From Candidatus Omnitrophota bacterium (GTDB lineage: Bacteria; Omnitrophota; Gorgyraeia; Gygaellales; Profunditerraquicolaceae): 6,220 nt of DNA. The translations under genes were made by a program, and so were the position numbers. Shown here piece after piece: positions 1-6,024 of the stretch. The notes under the pieces were generated by a model. That model did not search any database. It had not been told where the DNA came from and worked only from the letters and a program-made list of their open reading frames with translations. Location: NCBI GenBank assembly GCA_028706895.1, contig JAQTVG010000066.1, positions 1 through 6,220 on the forward strand. The letters run 5' to 3'. Every line of letters begins with the position of its first letter. The first letter of the stretch is position 1.

Positions 1-940
1 CCGGAGCCGGGTCCGTCAAGTCATCCGCAGGAACATAAATTGCCTGTATAGAAGTAATTGAGCCGTTTCTCGTAGAAGCTATCCTCTCCTCTAATTGCGC
101 GACTTCCGATAGCAAGTTCGGCTGATCTCCTACCGCGGAAGGCATACGCCCGAGAAGCGTTGAAACTTCTGAGCCGGCCTGGATGTACCTAAAGACATTA
201 TCAATGAATAACAGCACATCTTTTCTCTCTTCGTCACGGAAATATTCTGCGATTGTCAAAGCAGACAAACCTACGCGCAATCTTGCCCCCGGCGGCTCAT
301 TCATCTGCCCAAACACAAGAGCGCTGTTATTAACTACTCCCGATGAATTCAATTCCAGCCATAGCTCGTTTCCTTCGCGCGTCCTCTCTCCTACTCCGGC
401 AAATACCGAAACGCCTCCGTGTTCCGTCGCAATGGTCCTGATGAGTTCCATTACAATAACGGTCTTACCAACCCCGGCGCCGCCGAACATGCCGACCTTG
501 CTGCCCTTGGGGATAGGCGCCAATAAATCAATGACCTTCAAGCCGGTCTCTAACAGAGAGGAAACGGGCAGCTGTTCCTCAAAATTAGGAGAAGGCCTGT
601 GTATGGGGTTACGCTGCCCGGGATTTGCGAGCGCGCCCTTGCCGTCAATCGGCTCACCTAATAAGTTGAATATCCTGCCCAACGTCTGCCTGCCCACGGG
701 CACAGTTATAGGCAAACCCGTATCTATCGCGGCCATGCCTCTGGCCAGGCCATCAGTAGAACCCAAAGCAATACAGCGCACGATGTTATTTCCTATATCC
801 TGCGCTACTTCCAGCGTCAAATCAATATTCCCCTCAGGATAGTTGATTTTTATAGCATTAAAAAGCTGAGGCAATTCCTTTTCCGGAAATCTTATATCAA
901 CAGTCGGCCCTATAACCTGAACAATCTTTCCCTCAGCCAT
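1..940 (-). CDS. atpD: ATP synthase F1 subunit beta (partial, 3' end beyond the window)
   Basis: Catalytic subunit of the F1 head, which makes or hydrolyses ATP at the alpha/beta interfaces on the cytoplasmic side of the membrane. Reading the minus strand from the ATG at 940 gives 313 codons with no stop, so about the last third of a usual ~460-residue protein is missing. Visible parts are the N-terminal beta-barrel (about residues 1-78), the P-loop GGAGVGKT (153-160), the GERTREGNE segment with the general-base glutamate E185 and R186, the Walker B strand ending in D247, R251, Y302 (equivalent to E. coli Y297) and the DDLTDP catch loop (306-311). All expected catalytic residues in this part are present. 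Oddly, the usual GYQPTL motif is GDQPNL (271-276), followed by VAQLEERI where MGxLQERI is usual. The start is supported by an AAAGGA ribosome site 7 nt upstream. The gene lies 4 nt after atpG. Identity is certain; the 3' end cannot be judged. Confidence 0.98.
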   Translation of the reverse strand, partial: MAEGKIVQVIGPTVDIRFPEKELPQLFNAIKINYPEGNIDLTLEVAQDIGNNIVRCIALGSTDGLARGMAAIDTGLPITVPVGRQTLGRIFNLLGEPIDGKGALANPGQRNPIHRPSPNFEEQLPVSSLLETGLKVIDLLAPIPKGSKVGMFGGAGVGKTVIVMELIRTIATEHGGVSVFAGVGERTREGNELWLELNSSGVVNNSALVFGQMNEPPGARLRVGLSALTIAEYFRDEERKDVLLFIDNVFRYIQAGSEVSTLLGRMPSAVGDQPNLLSEVAQLEERIASTRNGSITSIQAIYVPADDLTDPAP

Positions 941-944
941 GAGA

Positions 945-1802
945 TTATCCTTTCAATGCCTCCGAAGAAGCAATTATTTCCATCATATCCTGGGTAATAT
1001 ACGTCTGCCTTACCTTATTCCTTAATAACACAAGCGTTTTTAATAATTCTTCGGCGTTATCCGTTGCCATCTTCATCGCGACACTCCTTGAGGAGTGTTC
1101 TGATGTAAATGCCTCCAAAAGAATATAGCTAAAACTCATCGAAATATATTTTGGCAGAAGCTCTTCTATAATCCTATCTGCGCCCGGCTCCAATATATAA
1201 TCGGCCGCGGCATTATCTTTATAATTACCGTCCATATTGAGGAATTTTCTTACAACGGGCTTAAGTATTAAAGCAGTCTCGTAACGCGTGTAGGCCACGT
1301 GGACTTCATCAACTTCTCCGGATAAGAATATGCCGGTTAAATAGCCGGTGATCTCTTCAGAAATTTCCCTACGGTATTTCCCGTGTAAATCGGCATAGGT
1401 TTTTAATATCTCTATGCCGCGGTTTTTAAAATATTTGAAGCCCTTCCCTCCTATCAAAATAAGCTTTACCCTCTCCCTGCCCTCATTTCTTATAAACTCC
1501 TCCGCCTGGCGTATAATATTGTTGTTATACAGGCCGCACAATCCGCTATCCGAGGTTATAACGCATAAACCTATTTTTTGCTTCAGGGGCCTTTCTTCCA
1601 AAAAAGGATTTGCAACAAATCTTGCGCTGCCGATAAAATTATGCAAGAGCGAATCCAAATGCGAGAAATACGGTTTTATCGCAAACAAGGAAGCCTCAAC
1701 GCGCCTTAATTTTGTAACCGATATCCTCTCCATGGCGTCGGTGACCTTGTGGGTATTCTCTATGACCCGTATCCTGTTTTTTATGTTTTTTAGCGACTGC
1801 AT
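945..1802 (-). CDS. atpG: ATP synthase F1 subunit gamma (central rotor shaft)
   Basis: Central stalk subunit that turns inside the alpha3beta3 head and couples c-ring rotation to catalysis. The 285 residues match the family length (E. coli 287). Both shaft helices are recognisable: the N-terminal SLKNIKNRIRVIENTHKVTDAM (residues 3-24) and the C-terminal SEH..R.VAMK.ATDNA (235-250) running into NKVRQTYITQDMMEI (262-276). R265 and Q266 match the C-terminal pair that contacts the beta catch loop in E. coli. The central Rossmann-like domain has ITSDSGLCG (82-90), where ITSDRGLCGG is usual. Also unusual are R26 and the ISVTKLRR segment, where most gammas have MVAA(S/A)K. The ATG shares one base with the TGA of atpA (TGATG), so translation is probably coupled; only a distant, poor AAGGG lies upstream. 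The family is certain; the effect of the substitutions is unknown. Confidence 0.98.
   Translation of the reverse strand: MQSLKNIKNRIRVIENTHKVTDAMERISVTKLRRVEASLFAIKPYFSHLDSLLHNFIGSARFVANPFLEERPLKQKIGLCVITSDSGLCGLYNNNIIRQAEEFIRNEGRERVKLILIGGKGFKYFKNRGIEILKTYADLHGKYRREISEEITGYLTGIFLSGEVDEVHVAYTRYETALILKPVVRKFLNMDGNYKDNAAADYILEPGADRIIEELLPKYISMSFSYILLEAFTSEHSSRSVAMKMATDNAEELLKTLVLLRNKVRQTYITQDMMEIIASSEALKG
948..953 (-). promoter_or_regulatory. Ribosome binding site of atpD
   Basis: AAAGGA on the minus strand, 7 nt before the atpD ATG and inside the last codons and up to the stop of atpG. It fixes the atpD start at 940, which also gives the expected MAEGKIVQVIGP beginning of a beta subunit. Confidence 0.7.
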
Positions 1803-3331
1803 CAGGTTTTAATCTGCCCTTGAAATTCCTTCTTAAATGAGATAATTGCGTTATCCATTTTTTTCGTTAATTCATCGCTTAGTTCTTTCTTTTCATTTAT
1901 TTCTTTATCAATTGCCTGGTAATTCTTATCAATATATTTTACAAACTCGCTTTCAAGTTTCTTGATCGCGGGTAAAGGCATATCGTCCAAAAAGCCCTTG
2001 GTGCCGGCATAAATAATCATCACCTGCTTTGAAACCGGCAGAGGATTATATTGTTCCTGCTTCAATATCTCAACCATAATTGCCCCGCGCGTCAGCTGCA
2101 TTTGGGTTGATTTATCCAGGTCTGTCCCGAATTGCGTGAATACCGCCAGCTCCCTGTATTGCGCTAAATCAAGGCGCAATTTAGAAGCTACCTGCATCAT
2201 TGCCTTTATCTGCGCTTTACCACCCACACGGGAAACAGACAAGCCCACATTTATCGCGGGTTTAACGCCTGCGTAAAAAAGGTCATTCTCTAAATATATC
2301 TGGCCGTCCGTGATAGAAATAACATTGGTCGGGATGTAGCTGGTAATATCCCCTGCCTGGGTCTCAATTATAGGTATTGCCGTCAACGACCCTCCTCCAA
2401 GCTTATCATTTAATTTCGCCGCCCTCTCCAGGAGCCTTGAGTGTAAATAAAATATGTCTCCCGGGTAAGCTTCCCTGCCCGGTGGCCTTCGTAAAAGAAG
2501 AGATAACTGACGATATGCCTGCGCATGTTTTGTCAAGTCATCATAGATAATAAGCACATCTTTTCCGGAATACATAACTTCCTCAGCAATTGCGCATCCG
2601 GAATATGGCGCTAAATATTGCAAAGATGCGGAAGCGCGGCTGGAAGCGCTGACAATAGTCGTATAATCCATCGCCCCGTATTTTTCCAAAATCTTGGAAA
2701 CAGTAACAATGCTGGATAACTTCTGGCCTATCGCGACATAAATACAATACACATCCTTATTCTTCTGATTAATTATAGTATCAATGACAATTGCGGTTTT
2801 ACCCGTCTGTCTGTCCCCGATTATAAGTTCGCGCTGGCCCCTTCCTATGGGCGTCATTGAATCTATAGCCTTGATGCCTGTTTCCAGGGATTCTTTAACC
2901 GGCTGGCGCTCTACGACATTAGGCGCTCTTGATTCAATAGGCCTGTATTTCTCTGCTTTTACAGCGCCTTTACCGTCTATGGGCCGTCCAAGCGCATTAA
3001 CCACCCGCCCTACAAGCGCCTCTCCTACCGGCACCTGTACAATTTTTCCGGTCCGTTTTACGATATCGCCTTCTTTTATGTCCTTATCCGGATTATCGGT
3101 CCCAAAAATAACAACGCCTACGCTGTCTTCTTCAAGGTTAAGGACCATACCCATAACCTTTTCGGAAAACTGGACTATTTCACCGACCATAACGTCATCA
3201 AGGCCGTATATACGCGCGATCGCGTCGCCTACCTGTATAACAGTACCTATTGACTCGACCCGCAGGCGCGCCTGGTATTTTTCTAATTCTTTTTTTATTA
3301 TAGAAGTTACTTCTTCCGGTTTTAATGCCAT
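1802..3331 (-). CDS. atpA: ATP synthase F1 subunit alpha
   Basis: Non-catalytic nucleotide-binding subunit that alternates with beta in the F1 head and supplies the arginine finger to the catalytic sites. The 509-residue length is normal (E. coli 513). In order: N-terminal helix that meets delta (about 1-25), beta-barrel (about 26-95), nucleotide-binding domain with P-loop GDRQTGKT (172-179) and Walker B VLIIYDD (259-265), bearing loop PPGREAYPGD (283-292), family signature PAINVGLSVSRVGG (358-371) with arginine finger R368, and a helical C-terminal domain. No key residue is missing. The start at 3331 has an AAGGG ribosome site 6 nt upstream and gives the usual KPEEVTSIIKKELEKY beginning. One base separates it from the atpH stop, and its TGA overlaps the atpG start. 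Confidence 0.99.
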   Translation of the reverse strand: MALKPEEVTSIIKKELEKYQARLRVESIGTVIQVGDAIARIYGLDDVMVGEIVQFSEKVMGMVLNLEEDSVGVVIFGTDNPDKDIKEGDIVKRTGKIVQVPVGEALVGRVVNALGRPIDGKGAVKAEKYRPIESRAPNVVERQPVKESLETGIKAIDSMTPIGRGQRELIIGDRQTGKTAIVIDTIINQKNKDVYCIYVAIGQKLSSIVTVSKILEKYGAMDYTTIVSASSRASASLQYLAPYSGCAIAEEVMYSGKDVLIIYDDLTKHAQAYRQLSLLLRRPPGREAYPGDIFYLHSRLLERAAKLNDKLGGGSLTAIPIIETQAGDITSYIPTNVISITDGQIYLENDLFYAGVKPAINVGLSVSRVGGKAQIKAMMQVASKLRLDLAQYRELAVFTQFGTDLDKSTQMQLTRGAIMVEILKQEQYNPLPVSKQVMIIYAGTKGFLDDMPLPAIKKLESEFVKYIDKNYQAIDKEINEKKELSDELTKKMDNAIISFKKEFQGQIKT

Positions 3332-3332
3332 A

Positions 3333-3881
3333 TTAAACCCTTATCTTAATTAATTTTTCTTTAAGTTCATCAAGGCGGCGCCTTACAGAACCGTCAATTA
3401 CGGTATTCCTGATTATTACCTGCACCCCGCCCAGGAGTTCGCCGTCCAAGTCTATATAAAATTTAAATTTCTTTTGAAACTTACGTTCCAATCTTTGTTC
3501 TATGGTCCTGATTAATTCAATATCTAAAGGAAAGCTGGTTTTTAATAACACGTCCTCCTCGCCCATATACGAATACGTAATCCTCAGGTATTCCATAATA
3601 TCGGCGAGTTTATTTATCCGCTCTTTTCGTAAAAGCAATTTTAAGAATTCCCTGAGTTCTTCGGAAAACCCGTCCCTTACTACCTTGTCAATAAAATCGC
3701 ATTTCTCTGAATAGGTTATTTCCTGGCTCTCTAAAAAATGTATGAATTCGGGATTATTACGGATAACGGAAGACTTCAGGTCTTTTAAATCCTCAAGCCC
3801 TTTTTCAAGGCCTACGGTCTCTTTCATAAAGCCCGCAAAGGCGTCGGCGTATCTTTTTGCGACTATTTCATCTTTAATCAT
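3333..3881 (-). CDS. atpH: ATP synthase F1 subunit delta (OSCP-like stator link)
   Basis: Peripheral-stalk subunit that joins the top of F1 to the b subunits so the head does not turn with the rotor. The 182 residues fit the family (E. coli 177). The N-terminal helical domain begins with AKRYADAF (8-15), the standard opening of delta/OSCP proteins. The C-terminal part carries the family signature around residues 146-172, with GELLGGVQV, VIDGS and a following RRRLDEL. The ATG overlaps the TGA of atpF (ATGA), so translation is probably coupled; only a weak TGGA-type ribosome site is seen. The gene sits between b and alpha, as in most bacterial operons. The sequence diverges in the middle, which is common for this fast-evolving subunit. 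Identity rests on both ends plus position. Confidence 0.97.
   Translation of the reverse strand: MIKDEIVAKRYADAFAGFMKETVGLEKGLEDLKDLKSSVIRNNPEFIHFLESQEITYSEKCDFIDKVVRDGFSEELREFLKLLLRKERINKLADIMEYLRITYSYMGEEDVLLKTSFPLDIELIRTIEQRLERKFQKKFKFYIDLDGELLGGVQVIIRNTVIDGSVRRRLDELKEKLIKIRV
3338..3342 (-). promoter_or_regulatory. Ribosome binding site of atpA
   Basis: AAGGG on the minus strand, 6 nt before the atpA ATG and within the last codons of atpH. It supports the start at 3331. Confidence 0.65.
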
Positions 3882-4372
3882 ATTTTATCCAGCTTATCCA
3901 GAAAATCCTCAACCAATTTCTTATCCATATCGCCTGTCAGTTTCTCGCGTATCAGGTTTTCAGTGGCTTTTACGGTCAAGTCAACGATTTCATCCTTTAA
4001 TTCTTCCTTGGCTTTAGAAAGCTCGTAGCCGATATTCTTTTTAGCGCTATCGATTATATCCTGCGCTTCTTCATGCGCCTTTTTTCTTACTTCATCTATT
4101 ATCTTTTTGCCTTCGGCGGTTGCTTCTTTAATTTTATCTTCAGCGGTTGCTTCAATCCCGTCAATTTTTGAAGCATATTCCGATTTTAGCCTTTCAATTT
4201 CCGCCTTAGCATCCTCTATATTCTTAAAGTCAAGCCGTATTTTCTCCTTACGCTCGTCCAAAAGCCCAAGAATCCGCTTCCATGCGAATATGCGCAAAAG
4301 AAAAAGCAACAGGAGAAAGCCTAAAACCTGCGCGATAATTTCATTCGCGCTTAACATTTTTAATAATTCCAT
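3878..4372 (-). CDS. atpF: ATP synthase Fo subunit b (peripheral stalk)
   Basis: Membrane-anchored stator subunit whose paired long helix connects subunit a to delta and F1. The 164 residues are close to the usual 156-170. One hydrophobic segment (about residues 10-30, LGFLLLLFLLRIFAW) is followed by WKRILGLLDERKEKI (31-45), the standard junction of b subunits, then a charged, Ala/Glu/Lys-rich coiled coil to about 140 and a C-terminal delta-binding region. A 9-residue near-repeat (EATAED.. / EATAEG..) lies at 74-91. The chosen ATG has AAGG 7 nt upstream; Met6, preceded by GGAA, is a possible alternative start. Only one b-type gene is present and no b' gene, so a b homodimer is expected. The stop overlaps the atpH start, and a 23-nt gap separates the gene from atpE. 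Confidence 0.97.
   Translation of the reverse strand: MELLKMLSANEIIAQVLGFLLLLFLLRIFAWKRILGLLDERKEKIRLDFKNIEDAKAEIERLKSEYASKIDGIEATAEDKIKEATAEGKKIIDEVRKKAHEEAQDIIDSAKKNIGYELSKAKEELKDEIVDLTVKATENLIREKLTGDMDKKLVEDFLDKLDKI
4100..4153 (-). repeat. 27-nt direct near-repeat inside atpF
   Basis: Two adjacent 27-nt units (4153-4127 and 4126-4100) encode EATAEDKIK and EATAEGKKI. The first 16 bases of each unit differ at one third-codon position only (T/C), and the rest has diverged. This looks like an old in-frame duplication in the coiled coil, though low-complexity Ala/Glu/Lys composition could also produce it. Confidence 0.5.
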
Positions 4373-4395
4373 ATCTTTGCCTTAAGATTATGTAA

Positions 4396-4626
4396 TTATA
4401 TTTTCCCTGCCAAGACAAATGCAAATACCAGGGCATAAATTGTCAAAGCTTCAATAAAAGCGCAACCGGTTGCCATATTGATTAATATTTTGGTTGCTGC
4501 TTCCGGCTGCCTGCCTGTAGCTTCCATCGCTGCGGCAACTGCGCGGCCTAATGCCAGGGCAGAACCGACTCCCACTATGCCTAATCCAAACGGTATTGCT
4601 AAAGCTAATACTGCCTTGTAATCCAT
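4396..4626 (-). CDS. atpE: ATP synthase Fo subunit c (rotor ring, proteolipid)
   Basis: Hairpin membrane protein that forms the rotating ring and carries the coupling ion. The 76 residues fit a standard two-helix c (E. coli 79). Helix 1 is about 6-33 and has the small-residue motif G19-x-G21-x-A23-x-A25-x-G27. The polar loop is GRQPEA (R39 Q40 P41), which contacts gamma and epsilon. Helix 2 is about 47-72 and has the ion-binding carboxylate E59. Aligned without gaps to the Na+-binding Ilyobacter c ring, the Na+ ligands Q32, S66 and T67 are L26, A60 and L61 here, while Y70 is kept as Y64; proton coupling is therefore inferred. The start has the strongest ribosome site in the operon (GGGGAGG, 5 A residues before ATG). 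Gaps of 23 nt lie on both sides. Confidence 0.98.
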   Translation of the reverse strand: MDYKAVLALAIPFGLGIVGVGSALALGRAVAAAMEATGRQPEAATKILINMATGCAFIEALTIYALVFAFVLAGKI

Positions 4627-4631
4627 TTTTT

Positions 4632-4638
4632 CCTCCCC
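4632..4638 (-). promoter_or_regulatory. Strong ribosome binding site of atpE
   Basis: GGGGAGG on the minus strand, followed by AAAAA and the ATG. It lies in the 23-nt gap after atpB and is the best Shine-Dalgarno match in the operon. Together with the A-rich spacer it should raise c synthesis relative to its neighbours, as the many copies of c per enzyme require. Confidence 0.8.
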
Positions 4639-4649
4639 TTCGTATTTGG

Positions 4650-5396
4650 TTACTCTTCGTGAGTTAATACCAAAGCAAAATATATTGTACTTAAAAGGCT
4701 AAAGACTACTGCCTGCACAACCGAAGCCAGGATAGCCAGCAATGCGCTAAAAATAAAAAGCGGTATGCCGCCGATACCCATGCCGGCCAAAACCGCTAAA
4801 AGCATATCATCACCCCAGATATTGCTTCTTAAACGCAAAGACAAGCTGATTGGCTTGACTAGCTCCGAAACAATATGCAAAACAAACATCATTAATGGTA
4901 TAAAGACCGAGAATGCCAGGAAACCCCTGGGCCTGCCAAGCATATGGTCCAAATAACCCAAGAACCCCAACTCGCGGATAGCGGAGTATTGCACATAAAT
5001 AAAAACACATATTGCCAGGGCCAAAGTCGTGGACCAGCTGGACGTAGGAGATTTCATAAAGGGGACAAGGCCAAAAAGATTCATAAATATAATGTAAATA
5101 AAGAGCGTGCCTATAAAAGGCGTAAATCTTCTTCCTTTAGGGCCAAGGATACCGCAGACAAAATCATCTATACCTCCCACGCACACTTCGCACGCGTTTT
5201 GAAACCTGTCAGGGATTAATTTTTTCTTTCTGGAAGCCATATACGCGATTAAAGAAATTACGCACACGACAACCAGGGAAAATATAACATTCTCCCAAAG
5301 ATAAAGATATTTTGCCAAGCCGGAGTGCCCTAATTTATCAGCTAAGAGCCCTACCAGGTTAGGCAGTTCCGGTTGAGCTATGTGTGTTTCGGCCAT
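4650..5396 (-). CDS. atpB: ATP synthase Fo subunit a (ion channel stator)
   Basis: Membrane stator subunit that provides the two half-channels taking protons to and from the c ring. It has 248 residues (E. coli 271) and several hydrophobic segments, at about 35-54, 92-113, 122-137, 158-177, 183-208 and 212-245. The family signature is SELVKPISLSLRLRSN (177-192): R188 is the essential arginine (E. coli R210) and N192 matches N214. D197 matches E219, and Q228 in VVQAVVF matches Q252. The usual LRLFGN reads LRLRSN, giving a second arginine (R190) and a serine, which is unusual. The start overlaps the last 19 nt of atpI; a GGGGG run 9 nt upstream is a modest ribosome site. The N-terminus lacks a clear cleavable signal. 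Position between atpI and atpE is classical. Identity is firm; the variant motif is discussed as a finding. Confidence 0.97.
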   Translation of the reverse strand: MAETHIAQPELPNLVGLLADKLGHSGLAKYLYLWENVIFSLVVVCVISLIAYMASRKKKLIPDRFQNACEVCVGGIDDFVCGILGPKGRRFTPFIGTLFIYIIFMNLFGLVPFMKSPTSSWSTTLALAICVFIYVQYSAIRELGFLGYLDHMLGRPRGFLAFSVFIPLMMFVLHIVSELVKPISLSLRLRSNIWGDDMLLAVLAGMGIGGIPLFIFSALLAILASVVQAVVFSLLSTIYFALVLTHEE

Positions 5397-5725
5397 ATGG
5401 CATTGCCCCCGGCTATCAACAAAATGGAACCCAGGCCCAAAACCAAACTATAGGCCGGGAAAAATTTTGAAGTCAGAATAAAAAATCCGGCCAGGTAAAG
5501 GAGCGGAAATTTAACCAGCAGTATAAGGGTAAGTTTCTCCTTATTTCTATGCAATATCGCGATCTCCAATATCTTTATTAAAAGCACAAAGTTTATTATA
5601 GACCAGGCAGAGCTAACCACCAGCCCCAACGCGAAGCGCGGCTTGTCCATAAGCAGTAAAACTAAAGCCGCGGCCAAAAACAGGAGAATGGTTAATTTTA
5701 TAGATTTTTTTAGGGTATCACTCAT
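5378..5725 (-). CDS. atpI: ATP synthase subunit I family protein (AtpI/UncI)
   Basis: Small membrane protein of the ATP synthase I family, first described as the i gene of the unc operon. In some bacteria it helps c-ring assembly, and it is not part of the finished enzyme. The 115 residues form four hydrophobic segments (about 9-26, 31-52, 65-84 and 90-108) with basic loops, including KPRF (28-31) and HRNKEK (59-64), the usual plan for the family. Sequence identity in this family is low, so the call rests on size, four-helix layout and position directly before atpB. The ATG overlaps the atpZ TGA (ATGA) with no good ribosome site, which suggests coupled translation; its end overlaps atpB by 19 nt. 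Confidence 0.85.
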   Translation of the reverse strand: MSDTLKKSIKLTILLFLAAALVLLLMDKPRFALGLVVSSAWSIINFVLLIKILEIAILHRNKEKLTLILLVKFPLLYLAGFFILTSKFFPAYSLVLGLGSILLIAGGNAIWPKHT

Positions 5726-5958
5726 CCGGAAGATTTATCGGTTAACTTTGTAACGAGCCTGATAATCTTGATTACTTCGGTTATGCTGGCTATAAACCCT
5801 ATCCCTATACAGACAAATAAAATATAGCCCACGCCCGTCTTTTTTACCAGGTAATCGCCCGCGATATACCCCATAAAGGGGCCCGCGGCTAACATTACAG
5901 GAATAAACGATATCATACCCGCGACTTTAATCCGCTTGTATAATTCTTCTTTTCGCAT
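5722..5958 (-). CDS. atpZ: AtpZ/AtpI-type small membrane protein, first gene of the atp operon
   Basis: Two-helix membrane protein of 78 residues with hydrophobic segments at about 13-37 and 43-64, a basic N-terminus (RKEELYKRIK) and a basic stretch after helix 2. The glycine-rich GPFMGYIAGDYL (26-37) resembles the GxxxGxxLD motif of AtpZ-like proteins (F0F1-ATPase subunit family). Those proteins sit before atpI in many bacteria and have been linked to Mg2+/Ca2+ movement or c-ring assembly. That function is family knowledge and the residues here do not prove it. The start at 5958 has no Shine-Dalgarno sequence and lies only about 6 nt after the predicted transcription start. Met15 is an alternative but would cut into helix 1 and remove the basic N-terminus. 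The stop overlaps the atpI start. Confidence 0.8.
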   Translation of the reverse strand: MRKEELYKRIKVAGMISFIPVMLAAGPFMGYIAGDYLVKKTGVGYILFVCIGIGFIASITEVIKIIRLVTKLTDKSSG

Positions 5959-5970
5959 TATGGTCTTTAT

Positions 5971-5999
5971 ATAATACCAGAATCCAAAAAGGATATCAA
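5971..5999 (-). promoter_or_regulatory. Predicted sigma70-type promoter of the atp operon
   Basis: On the minus strand a -35 TTGATA (5999-5994, 4-5 of 6 consensus bases depending on the alignment) and a -10 TATTAT (5976-5971) are separated by an ideal 17-nt spacer. The expected transcription start is an A near 5964, only about 6 nt before the atpZ ATG. It is the best promoter-like pair in the 139-nt intergenic region and lies after the predicted terminator, as expected for a separate operon promoter. No operator is recognised; a small ATCC-A5-GGAT inverted repeat lies in and next to the spacer and may be chance. Confidence 0.75.
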
Positions 6000-6024
6000 T
6001 TAGAAAAAAATAACCCTGCCTCCT

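Noticed and set aside
113..130. Loss of the adenine-binding tyrosine of beta
   Set aside because: I first took the GYQP tyrosine for the adenine-site residue. Counting from the P-loop, Walker B and the IYVPADD tyrosine places it at E. coli Y267, whereas the adenine-site Y331 lies beyond the left edge. The substitution is kept as a bearing-region finding only.
183..842. Long plus-strand open frame of 219 codons opposite atpD
   Set aside because: It lies wholly antisense to the beta subunit reading frame, which carries the P-loop and all other family motifs. Its translation is Ser/Pro/Thr-rich low-complexity sequence typical of an antisense shadow, and it has no ribosome site or family motif.
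1..940. Truncated or frameshifted atpD pseudogene
   Set aside because: The frame is open from the ATG at 940 to the window edge with every motif in order; the gene is cut only by the window.
2784..3353. Plus-strand open frame of 189 codons opposite atpA
   Set aside because: Antisense shadow of the alpha subunit gene, with Ser/Thr/Pro-rich composition and no recognisable domain.
4435..4572. Sodium-driven ATP synthase
   Set aside because: E59 and Y64 are shared with Na+ rings, but the Gln, Ser and Thr ligands are Leu, Ala and Leu, so the Na+ site cannot be built.
4810..5010. Minus-strand 66-codon frame inside atpB
   Set aside because: It is an alternative frame within the subunit a gene, whose own frame is fully supported by family motifs; it has no independent start signal.
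5981..5994. Operator-like inverted repeat ATCC-A5-GGAT in the promoter spacer
   Set aside because: Only four base pairs per arm and no second copy; this is within chance expectation for an AT-rich intergenic region.
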